From: Stereocaulon alpinum
Lineage: Eukaryota; Ascomycota; Lecanoromycetes; Lecanorales; Stereocaulaceae
Assembly (NCBI GenBank): GCA_018257865.1
Contig: JAEUBA010000048.1
Location: 62,001 to 126,000 of the forward strand
Direction of reading: 5' to 3'
Length of the DNA: 64,000 nucleotides
The notes under the pieces were generated by a model, which worked only from the letters and a program-made list of their open reading frames with translations, was not told where the DNA came from and did no database searches. Positions 1 through 11,941 of this stretch are shown here, piece by piece. Within the stretch, counting starts at the first letter, position 1. Each line of letters begins with the position of its first letter. The position numbers and the translations under genes were made by a program.

Positions 1-559
1 TTGATCCTTGGAAATGGTGCCTAGGAGGTGAAGGCCGATGTCTTAGTTGTATATGGAGACTTAGACTTGAAAGTCACCCCTCGCAGCAGAGCATCAATAA
101 AGTCGTAGGTCTCGGAATCACAATGTCGGACTCATTCCATTGACTTCGACTGCGAAAGACCCAGCCAGGTTCTATCTATATCATCTCTGTACCACTGTAG
201 AGACAACGATGAGCCAAGGTTCGCTTCAGGTGCAGAAACCCTCAGTGATTCTTCAGCTTTGGGTCATGGGGGATCCAGGGGGGCTCAGACGCCAAAGGTA
301 TCTTGCGCCCCAAAAGACCGTATCACGATGGCAGGTTGCTGTCAAAGCTCAGCTACAGGCGTGACAAGGTGCGGAAGTCTGCATGTGCAGCTCTTGGCAG
401 ATGCTCGACCTATGGATGTCAGTTAGCTATGAGTATCAACGCAGAGTTCTATGTGATCCTATGATCCTTTATCTAATTGTGCAAATTTGAGAGCGCTTTG
501 ACGAGTCATGGAGCCCGTGACTGCAGTTTGCTTCACGTCTGCGAATGCCAAAATCCAAA
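1..559. other. No gene seen
   Basis: I see no convincing coding region here. One open frame of 74 codons (140-364) shows no recognisable domain. The stretch leads into the decayed DUF6594 gene and may hold its lost promoter. Confidence 0.4.
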
Positions 560-1657
560 GAGGATGGCACGATTCCCATATACTACATGAGAGGTTACTC
601 GTCTCTTGCGAACTGTCTATCGCTAATGATCACGACAAGAGCACATCAATCCAGCGTCGATAAGATCGCCTCTCAGCAAGAAATCTATCTTATTTTCAGA
701 AGGAGCTAGTTGAGCTTAAAGCGCAATAAAATGAGCTCGACAGTGAGGATTTGTAGGAAACAATGGAAGACAAGAGGAGCGCCAGACACTGACGGATACT
801 CAAGCAAAAGGCCAGTATAAAAAAAATGTACGGGAGAGGGAGAGGTTGAATCTTATCACAAAGATCCGATGGAAGATAAAACAATATAGTAGGGCATCTC
901 CCTACTGGCTTACCGTGTGTGAAAGTATTGACGGCGTATGGAGAGGCTCCTGTGCTTGAGTGCACTCTTATCTCGTTGAAGCAGCCGCGAATCAGGACAA
1001 CGGAAGCCTTTCGAAACGTCTGCAAGAATATTGGTAACCCTCACGGCGAGTATCCAGTGCTCGGAGGTCATAGTAGCAGAGTCTTGGATGACGTCGACAA
1101 CCTGATAGCGCTGCGTACATGGCAGGAGACGGACCAGTCGACGAGTTTTCCCCGACATTGTCTTCTTGTCCTGTTTGTGGTGAGATCAAGCATGATTTGA
1201 AGACTATGACGTCCAGTCGATATGATCACTTACAGTCTTCAGTCAAAGCGGACGGCCAGCCCTCTTGCATACTTTTCCGAGCATCGACTACATGTTGTTG
1301 TGGCTGTGCTCAACGTAACATTGGCCGCCATTCTGTTATTCGGAGCAAATCTATATCTGAAATATGTGACGGACGAGCAGGAAAGACTCGAGATCATTGC
1401 TAGATACACCGCTGCATTCGCGATCTGCTTAGGCTTGACCACTAAAGCAAAGCCGTCAGGAGTGTTTGATGCTTATGCGACTTATGCAGCAGTACTTGTT
1501 GTCTTTGTCAGCGGCAATCTGGGAAGTGCAGGGGCTGGTTCAAGCTGGATCGATGGGATGTCATGTGAAGACAGAACGAGCCAGGCTCGCCAGGGGAGCT
1601 TTCAGGGATGCTTATGCCAAGCTACATGAAACTACTAAATCTTGGCACTCTACCTAA
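560..1657 (+). pseudogene. Decayed DUF6594-family gene
   Basis: The order of the fungal DUF6594 family is readable across shifting frames. An N-terminal block reads RGYSSLA (about 570-600), then DHDKSTSIQRR-stop-DRLSARN and a coiled stretch KELVELKAQ-stop-NELD (about 620-745). The middle block has PVLGG and LLDDVDNLIALR-like residues (about 1045-1115). A membrane C-terminus ends in YATYAAVLVVFVSGNLG (to about 1535). In-frame TAA, TAA, TAG and TGA codons interrupt the first third, and at least two frame changes are needed between about 790 and 930. A possible intron lies at 1180-1235, but it does not restore the frame. Intact members are proteins of unknown role with C-terminal helices. I call it a pseudogene because no splice choice removes all the stops. 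Confidence 0.75.
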
Positions 1658-2349
1658 AATGCCAACTCAATTGACGCCCGCATGACACTTTGTCTCTATC
1701 ATTTGCAGCTGTATGGAGAGTCTGCGTTAGAATAATTGGTGAAAATTATGGTGGATGAGGCCTGCTTGCCTCGGCTCGCTTACATTAGTCTACTAGGGCT
1801 AGGGCTTGCCAAGGCCTCTACACGCACTGATAAAATCTCTGCATGCAATTCTAGCTAGCAACAACAATGTCAATAGCAATAGATTGTTCACCCCCAATCA
1901 ATATTCAATCAGTCTCCAATAAGCTACTGATATTCAAAGGTCTGCATATTCCTTGAAGCCGGGGATGTCGTAAGTGGGTCTTCATTCAAAGCCCCCACTA
2001 CATTCAAGCCACATTGTTCACCGCTGTCCAAGCATTGTGATCGCAAAGGCCTTGCGTAGTCCACAAGCTAAAGAAGCTTGTACTCTCTACCTTGCTTGTA
2101 AGGCTATCATCAAAAAGTGACTGAAGCACCTGGCGTCTCTGTTAGTGCTGCCCCTTGTATTGAATCAGATATCCCTCAAAGCGACGTTTGCCGCTGTGGC
2201 TGATGATCTACGTTTCAGGCCGAGACACTCAAGCGCCCGAGTGAACTCATAAGAATAGCGTCCCCTGCATGAGGGTGCGGGTGTGTCGATTGACAGAAAC
2301 GTTCGAGTCATAGAGAACTCAGAGCTTTTCATGTCTTGTATACTGCCAA
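1658..2349. other. Intergenic, nothing recognised
   Basis: No supported gene. It contains many short direct and inverted fragments, such as the ctagggctagggctt stretch near 1793, but nothing I can name. The last 200 bases presumably hold the promoter of the secreted protein downstream. Confidence 0.3.
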
Positions 2350-2958
2350 ATGTCGAAGTCCATGAATTCTCTACCTGAAAGACTTGCCACTACTCAATAT
2401 TTATTATTACACTCGCTTCAGGCAGCCAGTTCGCTTTTGTTAATGTCTCGTGAAATGAACCGTATGTCAGGACCATCCTCCAGCGTTCTCGCTATCGTTT
2501 ACATCATCTTGTCTTTCGTCAGTCCCTATTCCGCGTTTCAAATCCCTTTCCAACACCACCAATCCACGCTGTCTAATCTTGCCCTTTCTACCGCCATCAC
2601 ACCCGTCCTTCCTGGTCCAAATCCAAACAACTGCACCTGCCATGGCGGCGGGCAAATCACCTGGCCACTCGCCTATAAAACCCAGATAATCAATCTGAGT
2701 ACCCTGATATCCTGCCCCCCAGACTTAGGGCTAGATAATGAAGGCAAACGACCGGATAACAGTACCATGGATGACGACGAGTTGGAAAGATGTAATTTGT
2801 ATGCGAGCGGCTGGGCCGCCGTGCAATTCGAGCCGGGAACACAGGGGGCTCTAGAATACGTGGTGTGGCAAGATTGGGCGTGTAAGGGGTTGAAGGAGGT
2901 GAAAAGGGGCGGGACATTGTGTGGGGTTCATTTGGGAATGGATGGGAAGGGGCCTTGA
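2350..2958 (+). CDS. Small secreted cysteine-containing protein
   Basis: This is an uninterrupted 202-codon frame. The first ATG gives an unusual N-terminus. A later in-frame ATG at 2464 (residue 39) starts a textbook signal peptide, with the hydrophobic run VLAIVYIILSF followed by small residues, and is my preferred start. The mature part carries six cysteines (NCTC, SCPPD, RCN, ACK, LCG) and three possible N-glycosylation sites (NCT, NLS, NST). There is no domain I recognise. Size, secretion signal and cysteine content fit an effector-like or wall-associated protein, but that is inference. It lies between two DUF6594 remnants and about 780 bases upstream of a regulator on the same strand. 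Confidence 0.55.
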   Translation: MSKSMNSLPERLATTQYLLLHSLQAASSLLLMSREMNRMSGPSSSVLAIVYIILSFVSPYSAFQIPFQHHQSTLSNLALSTAITPVLPGPNPNNCTCHGGGQITWPLAYKTQIINLSTLISCPPDLGLDNEGKRPDNSTMDDDELERCNLYASGWAAVQFEPGTQGALEYVVWQDWACKGLKEVKRGGTLCGVHLGMDGKGP

Positions 2959-3739
2959 CTAGCTCGTAAATGAACGGTATTCACGGTCTTGAGCAATGGA
3001 TTGAAGGTAATTGGCTGGGGTAAAGTATCCTGTCACTGTATGCGGGTGCGCTGTTTGACTGCCATTCGGATTGTGATCCATAGGATTGCAAGTTTAGCGA
3101 TACAGTCCTCCAAATAGGACCCTAACATTCTAGGGTATGATACAGAAGACGTCGTACTGAATGTTGAGCCTGTAATAACATATCTTGTATCTTTTCAAGT
3201 TTTCGTTTACGAGTCACCTGCGAGGCTCGTCTGCATACGTGTCGATTTGGCCCGTGATAGGGATTATTCGATTTGTGCTGCTTATGCAGCAGTCCCAGTA
3301 GTCTTTGTCAGCGTATCTACTTAGACATTGCATGGACGGAGTGGCTGCACATACGGTACGTTACATCTGGTGGAAATCTGATGAGATTGGCTTTTACGAA
3401 TACGTAGTGCCAAGCCAAATCTTGGCATAAGACTGTGCCGCTCATTCAGGCAGTCACATTGTATTGAAGAACCCAATTCGGGCTACAACGATGTAAATCT
3501 TCCTACGACATCTTGTCATATACGCCATCTACCTACAACACTTTAGCTATCTGTCTTTCAAGGGTATTCAATCCACCGGCGACTGTTTGTCATTGATAGC
3601 CTTCCCGCTTTGGCTGCTTATCCAAGTGTCGAAACGATGCATCCATGACATTTAGATCAGGCTGTGTTGTGCAGAGAATTTCGAAGAGCAGCGCCCCTAG
3701 CATCAATCGCATGTTCAATTCTTCACCTGCGACGTTAAG
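2959..3739. other. Intergenic with a DUF6594 scrap
   Basis: No intact gene. Near 3270-3330 a short reading matches the conserved end of DUF6594 proteins; it is listed separately. The remaining sequence shows nothing I can name and presumably includes the promoter of the Zn2Cys6 gene. Confidence 0.4.
3270..3330 (+). pseudogene. Fragment of a second DUF6594 C-terminus
   Basis: Translated in one frame this stretch reads AYAAVPVVFVSVST-stop. It parallels AYATYAAVLVVFVSGNLG at the end of the decayed DUF6594 gene 1.8 kb upstream, and the DNA is visibly similar (gcttatgcagcag and gtctttgtcagcg occur in both). It is too short to be functional. It suggests a local duplication, or a gene family that has decayed twice. 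Confidence 0.55.
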
Positions 3740-6364
3740 ATGACGGGACCAGAGGCTGCCTTTGACCAGACCGCAAGTGCACCAACGATGTCTACCGTGC
3801 CAGAAGATCGACCTGCGCCCAAAGCCCCAACAAAGGGCGGCCAAAGCAGCACAGGAGCTTGTGATGCCTGTCGTATAAAAAAAGTACGTCCGAAGTCTAC
3901 ATGCGAACAGAAATGGGCTGATGGTCTCGACAGGTACGCTGCTTAGCCAATGAGTCCTCGCTCTCGTCCAAGTGTCAGCGTTGTGCCAGAGCCAAGAGGG
4001 AATGCGTGTATACTACCCATAGCAAGACTCGTCGTCGAAAGAGAACAGACACAAGAGTCAAGGAGCTCGAAGAGAAGGTTCGCGGCCTTAGCATGCTTCT
4101 GGAACATGGTAAAGGTAGCTCTATGACGCCAAGTGCTGAACGTGATGTTGGAGGTATGCCAGAAGAGGAGGGAAGTCAGAGAAGCACCCCAAACGAGCAA
4201 GCCAGTCTTAGTCCTGAAGAAACCGGAGAAGTGCTGTCCTGGAAGAAGATGGTCCCTGCTTCATATGACGAGGACGCAGGGCAGGTCGTGCATGACTGGG
4301 GCAAATTTAGTGGAATTTCCGGGTCGGATCCAGTGGTGCCAGACGTTGTTGACAGGGGACTGCTGAGCATGGCCAAAGCTACGGCCCTGTTTAACAGATA
4401 TAATGATTGGTTGATGCCTCAATATCCTGCTTTCCCCATAGATTGCACTGCTGCCGAGCTTCGAAGGGACAGACCCGTCCTCTTCTTGGCTGTGCTTGCA
4501 GCCAGCGTGGAAGCATCAGATCCGATCCTTAGTCTCAAGCTAGACCAGGAGATTCAAGAGCTATACGCCAAGAAGGTTGCCGTCCAAGGGCGAAAGAGCT
4601 TAGAGCTGATTCAAGCACTTTGTATTACGATACTATGGACATATCCCCCCCAAAAGTACGTGTTTTCTCCAAGCTATACGATAGTCAATGCTGACAAGTT
4701 TAATAGATTTCAAGAGCTCAAGTTCCATCAGCAGATACATATGGCAGGCACGTACCCTTGCAGGATCATTCGCTTACTTCTTGCTGACCATAATACGAAT
4801 AGCCACTATGGCCCTGGATATTGGTCTTGGGAAGAGATCAAGAGCACCAAAATACTTGAATCTTGATCCCGCAGACATTGGGAGCGACCCAGCTCATATC
4901 ACGTTAGCAAAAAATCGTTCATCAGAGAACAGTACATTGGAGGGCCGGCGGGCATTGTTAGCATGCTACATTAATTGTACAAGGCAAGTTATTTCACACG
5001 ATATACTATTGCCACGCTGACCAGTGGATGCAGCGTATCAATGAGCCTACGTCTTCCAAACATGTTACGCTTCACTACCTGGATGTCAGAGTGTGTAGAG
5101 GTCCTCGAAACGTCGCCAGACGCGGCGCCTTTGGACAAGAGATTTGCTGCATGGGTCAAACTTCAACACATTGTCGAAGACTGCTTCATGTCGTTAGGCT
5201 TAGACAACCCGGATGAAGCCGTCAGCCTTGATGAAGACCATGCTCAGCTCGCACTCAGAGGCGCTGAGAAGCAATTGTCGGCGTGGAGAAAGCAGGCGGT
5301 CGCCGTACCGGGACTGATGAATGGTGCTTGAGGTCGAACCCCATTCATGCGCTTCTGTGCTGATAGTTGTCGCAGATTTTCTCGAACTTTCTTACCACAC
5401 TAACAATATTTACCTACATGAGATTGCGCTTCACCCTGATCATGACGCTGAAGATTTCAAACCACCCTTCGCCATACGGGTAAAAGCCGGGAGTGGGAGG
5501 AAATTGACCTCCCCATATATCAACGCGATCATGGTATGCGTCAATTCTTCGCAAAGCCTCCTCGAAGTTTTCTTGGCAATGGACGTCGACGTCGTTAGAG
5601 TCTCCCCTACTCTAGTGTTCGTGAGGGTCACCTACGCTCTTGTGGTACTTATGAAATTATCCATGTCTGCCAGTGCTCCGTCTAGTGAACTTCGCCAGTA
5701 CCTCGACTCGGACGATTGCAAAGTGCTTTATTTTGCTGAAAAGGTTGTGGCCTTTATGGACGCGGTGGCACATATAGAAGACCAGAAGAAACATATTCTT
5801 GCCTTCAAATTTCTGCAAATACTGAATAACCTCAAGAAGTGGTTTGAAAACCAAACGCTTCAATTGGATGCGAAGAATGGGCAACAATTTCAAACGGACG
5901 TGAATCAGGACTGGGATCCACTTACGACACCGAATGGCAGCAGCAATCCCCCATCTTCGACTGCACCGATGTCTTCGAACTATCGGGCCCCAACTCAAAA
6001 CAAGGACCTTTCGCAGAATTCATCTACCTCTTCCGTGGAAGGCAACTATCTCGTCGATTCAGGCAAATCACTTATCAGCCGTGCTTACGATATCGATGTC
6101 ACACAACCAAGGCCAGCTCTATCATTTCCCAATGGAGCCCAGCCACTACCCAACTTCCAAGCATTAGACCATTCATTCATGCCATCCTCCAACGGCGCGC
6201 CTTTTGATTTCCCAATGGACGTCGATCCGAATCTCTTTTCACAATTAGCCACTTCGCAGCTGTATGAAAATAGCGGTGGTAATGTTATGCTTAATGGGGG
6301 CAATTGGATGGGGTATACGGACATGACGACGGACTTTGATTGGTCGAATTGGTCTTTGCAATAA
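3740..6364 (+). CDS. Zn2Cys6 transcription factor (fungal-specific TF domain)
   Basis: Six exons join in frame to 788 residues: 3740-3883, 3934-4655, 4707-4747, 4803-4983, 5034-5323 and 5376-6364. The Zn2Cys6 cluster is built across intron 1 (CDACRIKKVRC, then SSKCQRCARAKREC). It is followed by the basic stretch RRRKR and a leucine-rich coil (VKELEEKVRGLSMLLE). The middle homology region of fungal regulators is clear from about residue 190, including ELKFHQQIHMAATMALDIGL across intron 3. The C-terminus is rich in Ser, Pro and Asn, like an activation region. Introns 3 (4748-4802) and 4 (4984-5033) need GC-AG splicing to keep frame and family fit. A nuclear DNA-binding regulator is near certain. 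Its targets are unknown; the accessory metabolic genes at 14-27 kb are a guess. Confidence 0.9.
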
Positions 6365-7474
6365 GACTTTACGAATATTATGGTTAGAGGCGATTCGGAT
6401 TTATAGAGGTTTTGCAAATGGCGCGAGCTGTGATATGGATTATGATACACACGGTTGATAGCGCCACTCTATGCTTCTCTGATACTATACATGTATTTCT
6501 AGACATCTAACTCTTCATGAATAACGCTAGAAACATAGAGCTATTGCAACGGACCTTCGAGTCATGTTGATCGAGTGCCTGACTACCAAGGTATCTCGGT
6601 GACGTAGCTGAATATTCTACAGCATTCTGCCTGACCGCCAATCGACTCCTCTTTTTGCTTCGCATAGCTAGGTACCTTAGCAAGGTATGTGCCTACCTTA
6701 TAGTCTACCCAACCCCTCAAAAGTAATACCTCACCAAATCCGTATATACCGCGACACTCTCCGTCATCAACTCATGACACAACCTCCTATACCTCGTTGT
6801 TGTACGTGCTTCCTAGCCATAGCAAGGACCTCAACACGTCCTGCATGTTGTACCACAATTGAACAAATGTATGCCTACAAGATGGGATTAGTAGATAAGC
6901 GCTTTCGAGGAGTATGGTTAGCGAGCGTGAGCGTGAGGGGAATGAAGGACTGGGGAGGAGGGAGGAAGAATGGGGGCAGGTGACCGGGTTCTAGGTGCGT
7001 GGCGGAAGTTTAGGTAGTGGCAGCTACTATAAAACACTGGATTGTACGTTGGGAGACGGAGTTTGGAATAGTGGATTTTTGAGGTACATGGCTAGAGGCA
7101 GCGTGAGAGACGTGGGGTTTCTAGAGAATTGTCAAGTAAGATATGTTGTATAGCAAGATAAGAGATCCTTTGGTATAGTACGAGATATAGAAAGTGGTGC
7201 GTTATCCGTAAAGGTTCCGATTACAGTAAACGCCTATGCATAGTGGAGAGAGTCGGTTCGACGTCGTCGTTCCCGTCTTTCTGTATGCCTGGAGCTAGAA
7301 GGTGGCGATTCGGCTTCAATCGGGGGTGGGGTGCTATCGGAATGGCACGCTAGTAGTGTTGAGTCTGCTGTCTATATTCACCAGCGACGTAATGGATAGT
7401 CTCTGATGGGTGAGGCTGTTCTATCAGTATCGTGGGGTATACTCTTGCGAACAGGGAATGAGCTAGCACGGCTA
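6365..7474. other. Intergenic, nothing recognised
   Basis: Only short frames without domains (for example 6687-6983) are present. I see no splice-linked coding signal, RNA gene or repeat family that I can identify. Confidence 0.35.
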
Positions 7475-8374
7475 TTAAACCCGGGCAAGCAGATCTGTGC
7501 GGCTTGCTTGTGTCAGAACTGGCCTCCCACATGGGTGTGAGGGTACGACTGCTGTTATTTTGGAAATTATCACTGTAGGATTAGCTGACAGAAAGTAATC
7601 GGTTCTTGTACCCTCTGGAGCACACTCGTTTCCTAGCAACCTGTTGAATTTCTCAAATAGCTTCTGTTCCTGTATTCCCTCCATAGCTTCCTCGTTTATA
7701 CAAATAACATTCCACGTTCTTCCAACTGCCTCTGAAAGCCTCATGCATGCCAGCGCCTCGTCTATAACAGCTGCCATCTCATTCCTTTATTTCGCACAGA
7801 CCTCTTCGTTACCATAGCTCGTTCGAAAACAGACAAAGCCCCACTGTTCCCAAGTTTTCTCTTCTATCTTCTTGACCCAGGCCTTCTGGATCCGAGTGCC
7901 ATAATTGTCCGGCACCGCGTCTCCTTCAGCCATTGTAAGCTATCCGCTCTAGTGTGTCTGTCTCGATTTTCTCTCACTTTAGCTTCGTCAGCAAATCCCA
8001 CGCCTTTCTCTACGCTTCCCTCTCGTCATCATCTGAGGTCAATCCCATAGCTTCATCCAACATGACTCGGTCGTCTTTGGACGTAGCTCTATAATAGGCA
8101 ATGGATGTTCCCCTCTCTTCAAAGGAAGGCAAGTCGGAGCCGTAAGAGCGAATGTTGAGTTCGATTTCAGTGAGCGCAGAGTTTTCGGTGAGGCTTTCAT
8201 GCACGAGGGCGGGGAAGGTGTGGGAGATGGTTGCAAGACAGAGCCAGTTTCTTCTTCGAGAGGTGGGCGTTCATGAGTTTGGTTTCGCTTTGCGCGGGTG
8301 ATCGTGTCTGGGGCTGCAATGGCTCTGAGGCACAGAGGGCGCAAAGTGGATGCGGCCGCTTCGGAAGCTGACAT
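7475..8374 (-). pseudogene. Decayed gene of unknown fungal family
   Basis: Read on the minus strand from the ATG at 8374, coding-like segments appear in turn but in different frames. An N-terminal segment contains TLRPLCLRAIAA, then ENSALTEIELNIRSYGSDLP and IAYYRATSKDD (about 8180-8080), then RKAWDLLTKLK-stop. A C-terminal segment from the ATG at 7933 reads WEQWGFVCFRTSYGNEEVCAK-stop-RNEM and runs open to 7475. The WGFV.(F/Y)RT(S/T)Y motif recurs in uncharacterised fungal proteins I have seen before, but I cannot name the family. The stop after CAK is TAA and could derive from CAA. Several frame changes and stops argue for a dead gene rather than a missed intron. Confidence 0.5.
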
Positions 8375-9350
8375 GGTGGCTTTGTTGTGATTGAAGACTT
8401 GAGTAGCAAGAGAGGTATGGGAGGAGATGTGCTAATGAGATAAGCCACAGAGATCAGATGCTCATACCAGCGAGAGCCTGGGGGTTCCACGTGTTGTGCT
8501 TGAAGCGGCTCTTGCTTAGATCTCTTTTGCCGCAATAAGTGATTGGTCAACAGTGTTGGGATCAATCATAGTGAGAGGAATGGACCGTTGTCTGTGTGGC
8601 TATTTAGCCCGTTCTACTCGCAGTCATCTATTCAGATCCTGCGCCAAGACAGTAGCAATCCGCTTGCACAGGCCATATCTCTGTGGCCTCCTTGTCCATC
8701 AAGAACAAGTGAGCGGTCAAAGATTCCAGTGACACGCCCTGAGCAGCTTGGAAGAAGTGCGTCGAGACTAGGGAGATTGTTTGCCAAGCGGGCGCTTAGT
8801 CATTTATTAGTCAAGCAACTTTGCTGTAGTTCTACCTTAGTCTAACGCGCCATAGACTATGACGGTGCTAATTCAGGGCTGCCCAATTTGCCCTAACAAG
8901 CATGACAAGCGTGACAGGGTAGAATCCCATATTCAACTTATGGAAAGCCAGTTTCCCGTTGTGTTCCGCGTGCCTGGTAGTCTTTGTAAGCTACTGCATA
9001 GGTACTCTTTCTCCTCTTTCCCGCCCCTGGAGGCCTCGTCACTCTTGAAACTATGCCATACATAGTTGCAGTAGTAACGCTCTAGGCAGAATGGGTCAGT
9101 GAGTCAAATTTGATGAACACGGGGCATGATGATCGTAATGACATCGTCCGGAAGATGGTTGTATCTCACCAATCTTGTGAAATTAGAGTGTCTCTATGAA
9201 TAATTTTGCCCAACGGACCAAAGAGCAAAGGCAGAAAAGGGTCAGAAACAACGCCTCCGATACGCAAATCGATCGCTTAACCACACCCACCCCCCCCTAC
9301 CATTACCCCTCATATAATACGCTCCTATTGACTCTGACAATCAATTTTCA
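8375..9350. other. Intergenic, nothing recognised
   Basis: Short frames (8543-8845 and 8859-9065) show no domain and no splicing support. A C-rich stretch (cacccaccccccccta) lies near 9283-9300, just downstream of the cysteine-rich gene on the opposite strand. Confidence 0.35.
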
Positions 9351-10644
9351 CTAGCACACAATGTCAACCCCACACTTCATACCCTCAGTGTTATCAGCGC
9401 AGACTGTAACAGTACTAGTCGTCTTATGCTTGTTTACCGTAGTGGTTGGCGTTGGCGCAGAGAACACAACGAACTTGGTCGTTGCAGCACAACCTTTGCA
9501 GTCGACGGTCGTGGTCTTTATGACGGACTTCTTGTACTTTGTTGCAGTTGGTCCAACCTGTTGATTCGCTTCTTCGTAGAAGGTTGTGACGCATGGTTTC
9601 CACTCCCTGCCAAACGAGTAGGAGTCGGTTGTCTTTGGGGACTTGGTGGGGCGTCGATGTGGTGTGTAGCAGTTTGGACATTGAGATGGGCAGATGCAGC
9701 CTTTTCCAGGCCGACAGACGGCTGGACAATTGAACTTTTTCGGAGGCTCGTGAGTTGTCACGGCGGCCATCGTTGGTAAGGTTTTGGCAACGTCCCGTGG
9801 AAGTATTGCTTCAGTAGTCGTTGCAGAGAGGTCGCTAGGCTGCGATGTTGGGGCGCCATCGAGGCCTGATACGAAGATTTCCTTTTTGCGGGGCATATCG
9901 CACCGTCCTGCACAGTATGATGGACAGAAGCACGATGTGCCCGAGATATTACACGCCCATGTGCACTTAGGAGGGACAGCGTTATTCCTTGCAGGGATAG
10001 GATCAGCAAAGTTTGCTCGGGTCGTGTCAAACGCTGCCCTTGCCCTCTTGGGCGGAAGTGGCGGCGTATTCGTCAATCTGGCCATGAAACAACGAGGAAC
10101 ATACATACACCAGAAAGGGCAGCCATTAAGGCAAGCGCCCCTTTTGAGTATAATATTGCTTGATGGGGTATTGACTTCTGTCTTCGGTGCCGCTTCTGCC
10201 ACGGTGACGCCTTGACTTGATTTACTCCAAAAGGTTCCGACGGCCTCGACTGTCACGCCGTCCGTTGCTAAGATGGCACAGAGCTGGGGTGGAGACGGGC
10301 AACATTTCTCAGCCTCTCGGCCATGGCAGACCTTGACTCCAGTGGGAATGAAGTGAGCATCGGCGGCGGTGATGGCAGAGCTTTCAGGTGAATCCACTGA
10401 TGTGTCGCTGGGCGCTGAAACCAGAGGAACCCCAGTGTCGCTCACGATCCAGCACTTTGTGCCCTTCGGACAGCAGCTGGTATCTCGGTGGTTGCAGTAC
10501 TTAGGTTCAAGAGCAGTCTCGGCAAGGACGGCACTGGTTGAAGAGGCTGGTGTCAATTTTTGTGTATGACCGGAGGATGAGATGGTAGACTTACGTGGCT
10601 GCAGCAAGGGCAAACGCCGTAGTAGCCGCGACGGTGAACTTCAT
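9351..10644 (-). CDS. Cysteine-rich secreted multi-block protein
   Basis: Two exons (10644-10595 and 10533-9351, intron 10534-10594) give 410 residues. Exon 1 is almost exactly a signal peptide (MKFTVAATTAFALAAA). The mature protein has four cysteine blocks separated by Pro/Thr/Ser-rich linkers. Block 1 is near the start (CNHRDTSCCPKGTKC), and block 2 reads CLNGCPFWCMYVPRC. Block 3 has C-x3-C-x6-C-x-C-P-x2-C, and block 4 has CPAVCRPGKGCICPSQCPNC. A C-terminal Thr-rich tail carries KTTTVDCKGCAATTK. Blocks 3 and 4 look like variants of one unit, which suggests internal duplication. A wall or extracellular matrix role is plausible; no enzyme motif is visible. A TATA-like element lies at about 10769-10776, and CT-rich 10-base repeats fill the leader. 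Confidence 0.75.
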
Positions 10645-10673
10645 GGCTTTTGCTTGATTGGGAGTCGATTGTA

Positions 10674-10745
10674 AGAAGATGTGAGAAGATGTGAGAAGAT
10701 ATGAGAAGATGTGAGAGGATATGGAAAGATGTGGGAAGAGAAGCA
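10674..10745 (-). repeat. About 10-bp CT-rich tandem repeat in the leader
   Basis: On the plus strand the unit is close to gtgagaagat, repeated about six times with small changes (gatgtgagaa, gatatgagaa, gatgtgagag, gatatggaaa). It lies between the TATA-like element and the ATG of the cysteine-rich gene, so the transcript would carry a pyrimidine-rich TCTTCTCACA-type leader. Such tracts often mark strong fungal promoters; that role is inference. Confidence 0.6.
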
Positions 10746-10765
10746 GAAGGGGACTCCAATTTAGA

Positions 10766-10778
10766 GGTCTATATATGG
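10766..10778 (-). promoter_or_regulatory. TATA-like element
   Basis: The palindromic tatata core sits about 125 bases upstream of the ATG at 10644, a plausible distance for the cysteine-rich secreted protein gene. Confidence 0.4.
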
Positions 10779-10779
10779 A

Positions 10780-11941
10780 CTCGTGGGGGATGTGGTACTG
10801 GTGCCACCGAATTTCTTCGGACACACTGCTACTTACTATTGTCCACTTGCGCAAGTGGCGCACGGTAAAACCAAGATAATGGTTCCGCAGGTTACCTACA
10901 TCTTAATGTGAGGTCTTGTCATTCAGGTCGGAAGCTTGATGCTCCGTGGTTTACTCAGTTTTCTTGCAAAAAGTTCTTGAGGATAGACTAGTGTATGCTC
11001 CCGAGAGAATCAAGCATTCACATATAAGGTACGTAGGAAGCAACAGACTTTGAGGGAAATGTAGACGGTACAGGCTTGAGAGAATATCCGGAACCTAAGT
11101 GTATCTTTAGTCTATCGATGAATGGCCTTTTGGCCTATGTATAACACTTGCATGACAAACATAGGTAATGACGTTGAGAGCCAAACAGCTTTACTAAGCT
11201 CAGAGAAGCATATGAATCTAACATCTCGTCGTCCCCTTGCACACACCTAACAGCATTTTCCCATCCACATGGTGCATATCTGACTTTCTAATAGGAATGA
11301 GATAGCCCAAGAAATTGATGTGAAAGCGAAGATGTCAGAGGCTGAGCCAAGCAACCGAATGAGTACGCGGTACCTGAAAAGGTTTGCAGGAGAAAAAAGT
11401 GCAGCCTGAAAGTCCCGCAAGCCACATGGGACACAGACCAAGCCTTGGCGGGATTCCCAAAAGAGCCTAAAAGCTGCTCAATTCCAGTTTTCAGAGCCAC
11501 ACCAAGCATACTTAGTGTTGAACTATCATAACCGCTGTGTGGTACTGCGCAGCCACCCGTGCTTACATGACCAGTTTCAGCTTGTGAAGCAAAAACGCCT
11601 TGATGACAAAGCGAAGAGGAAGTGCAGGTAATGGCGCGAATTCGGAAAGAGTAGGAAGGTAGCAAGCTACTACACAAACGCACTTTGGAAAAAGGCTATT
11701 CCCAATTCGACCTCCCTACTTCGCGAACTCTACATGTGCCTCCCTGATAGCCTCGATGACTTCATTCGCCCTATTTCTAATCAGCCAGGATCAGAAATGG
11801 CATTACTCCGCTAGCAACCTTATCACCTTCGCAACACGACGCCGCTCCTTTTGATAGCCCTTCGCCTTCTGGCATAGCCTCGAAAATGATGCCGAGGAAC
11901 TGCGGCCTTGACTTCGCTGGTGAAGATGCCGCAAAGGGTAT
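10780..11941. other. Intergenic, no supported gene
   Basis: A minus-strand open frame at 11288-11683 is 131 codons long but starts at GTG and shows no clear signal peptide or domain. Nothing else stands out. Confidence 0.35.

Noticed and set aside
9361..10569. Several plus-strand frames of 66-143 codons
   Set aside because: They are antisense shadows of the cysteine-rich secreted protein gene.
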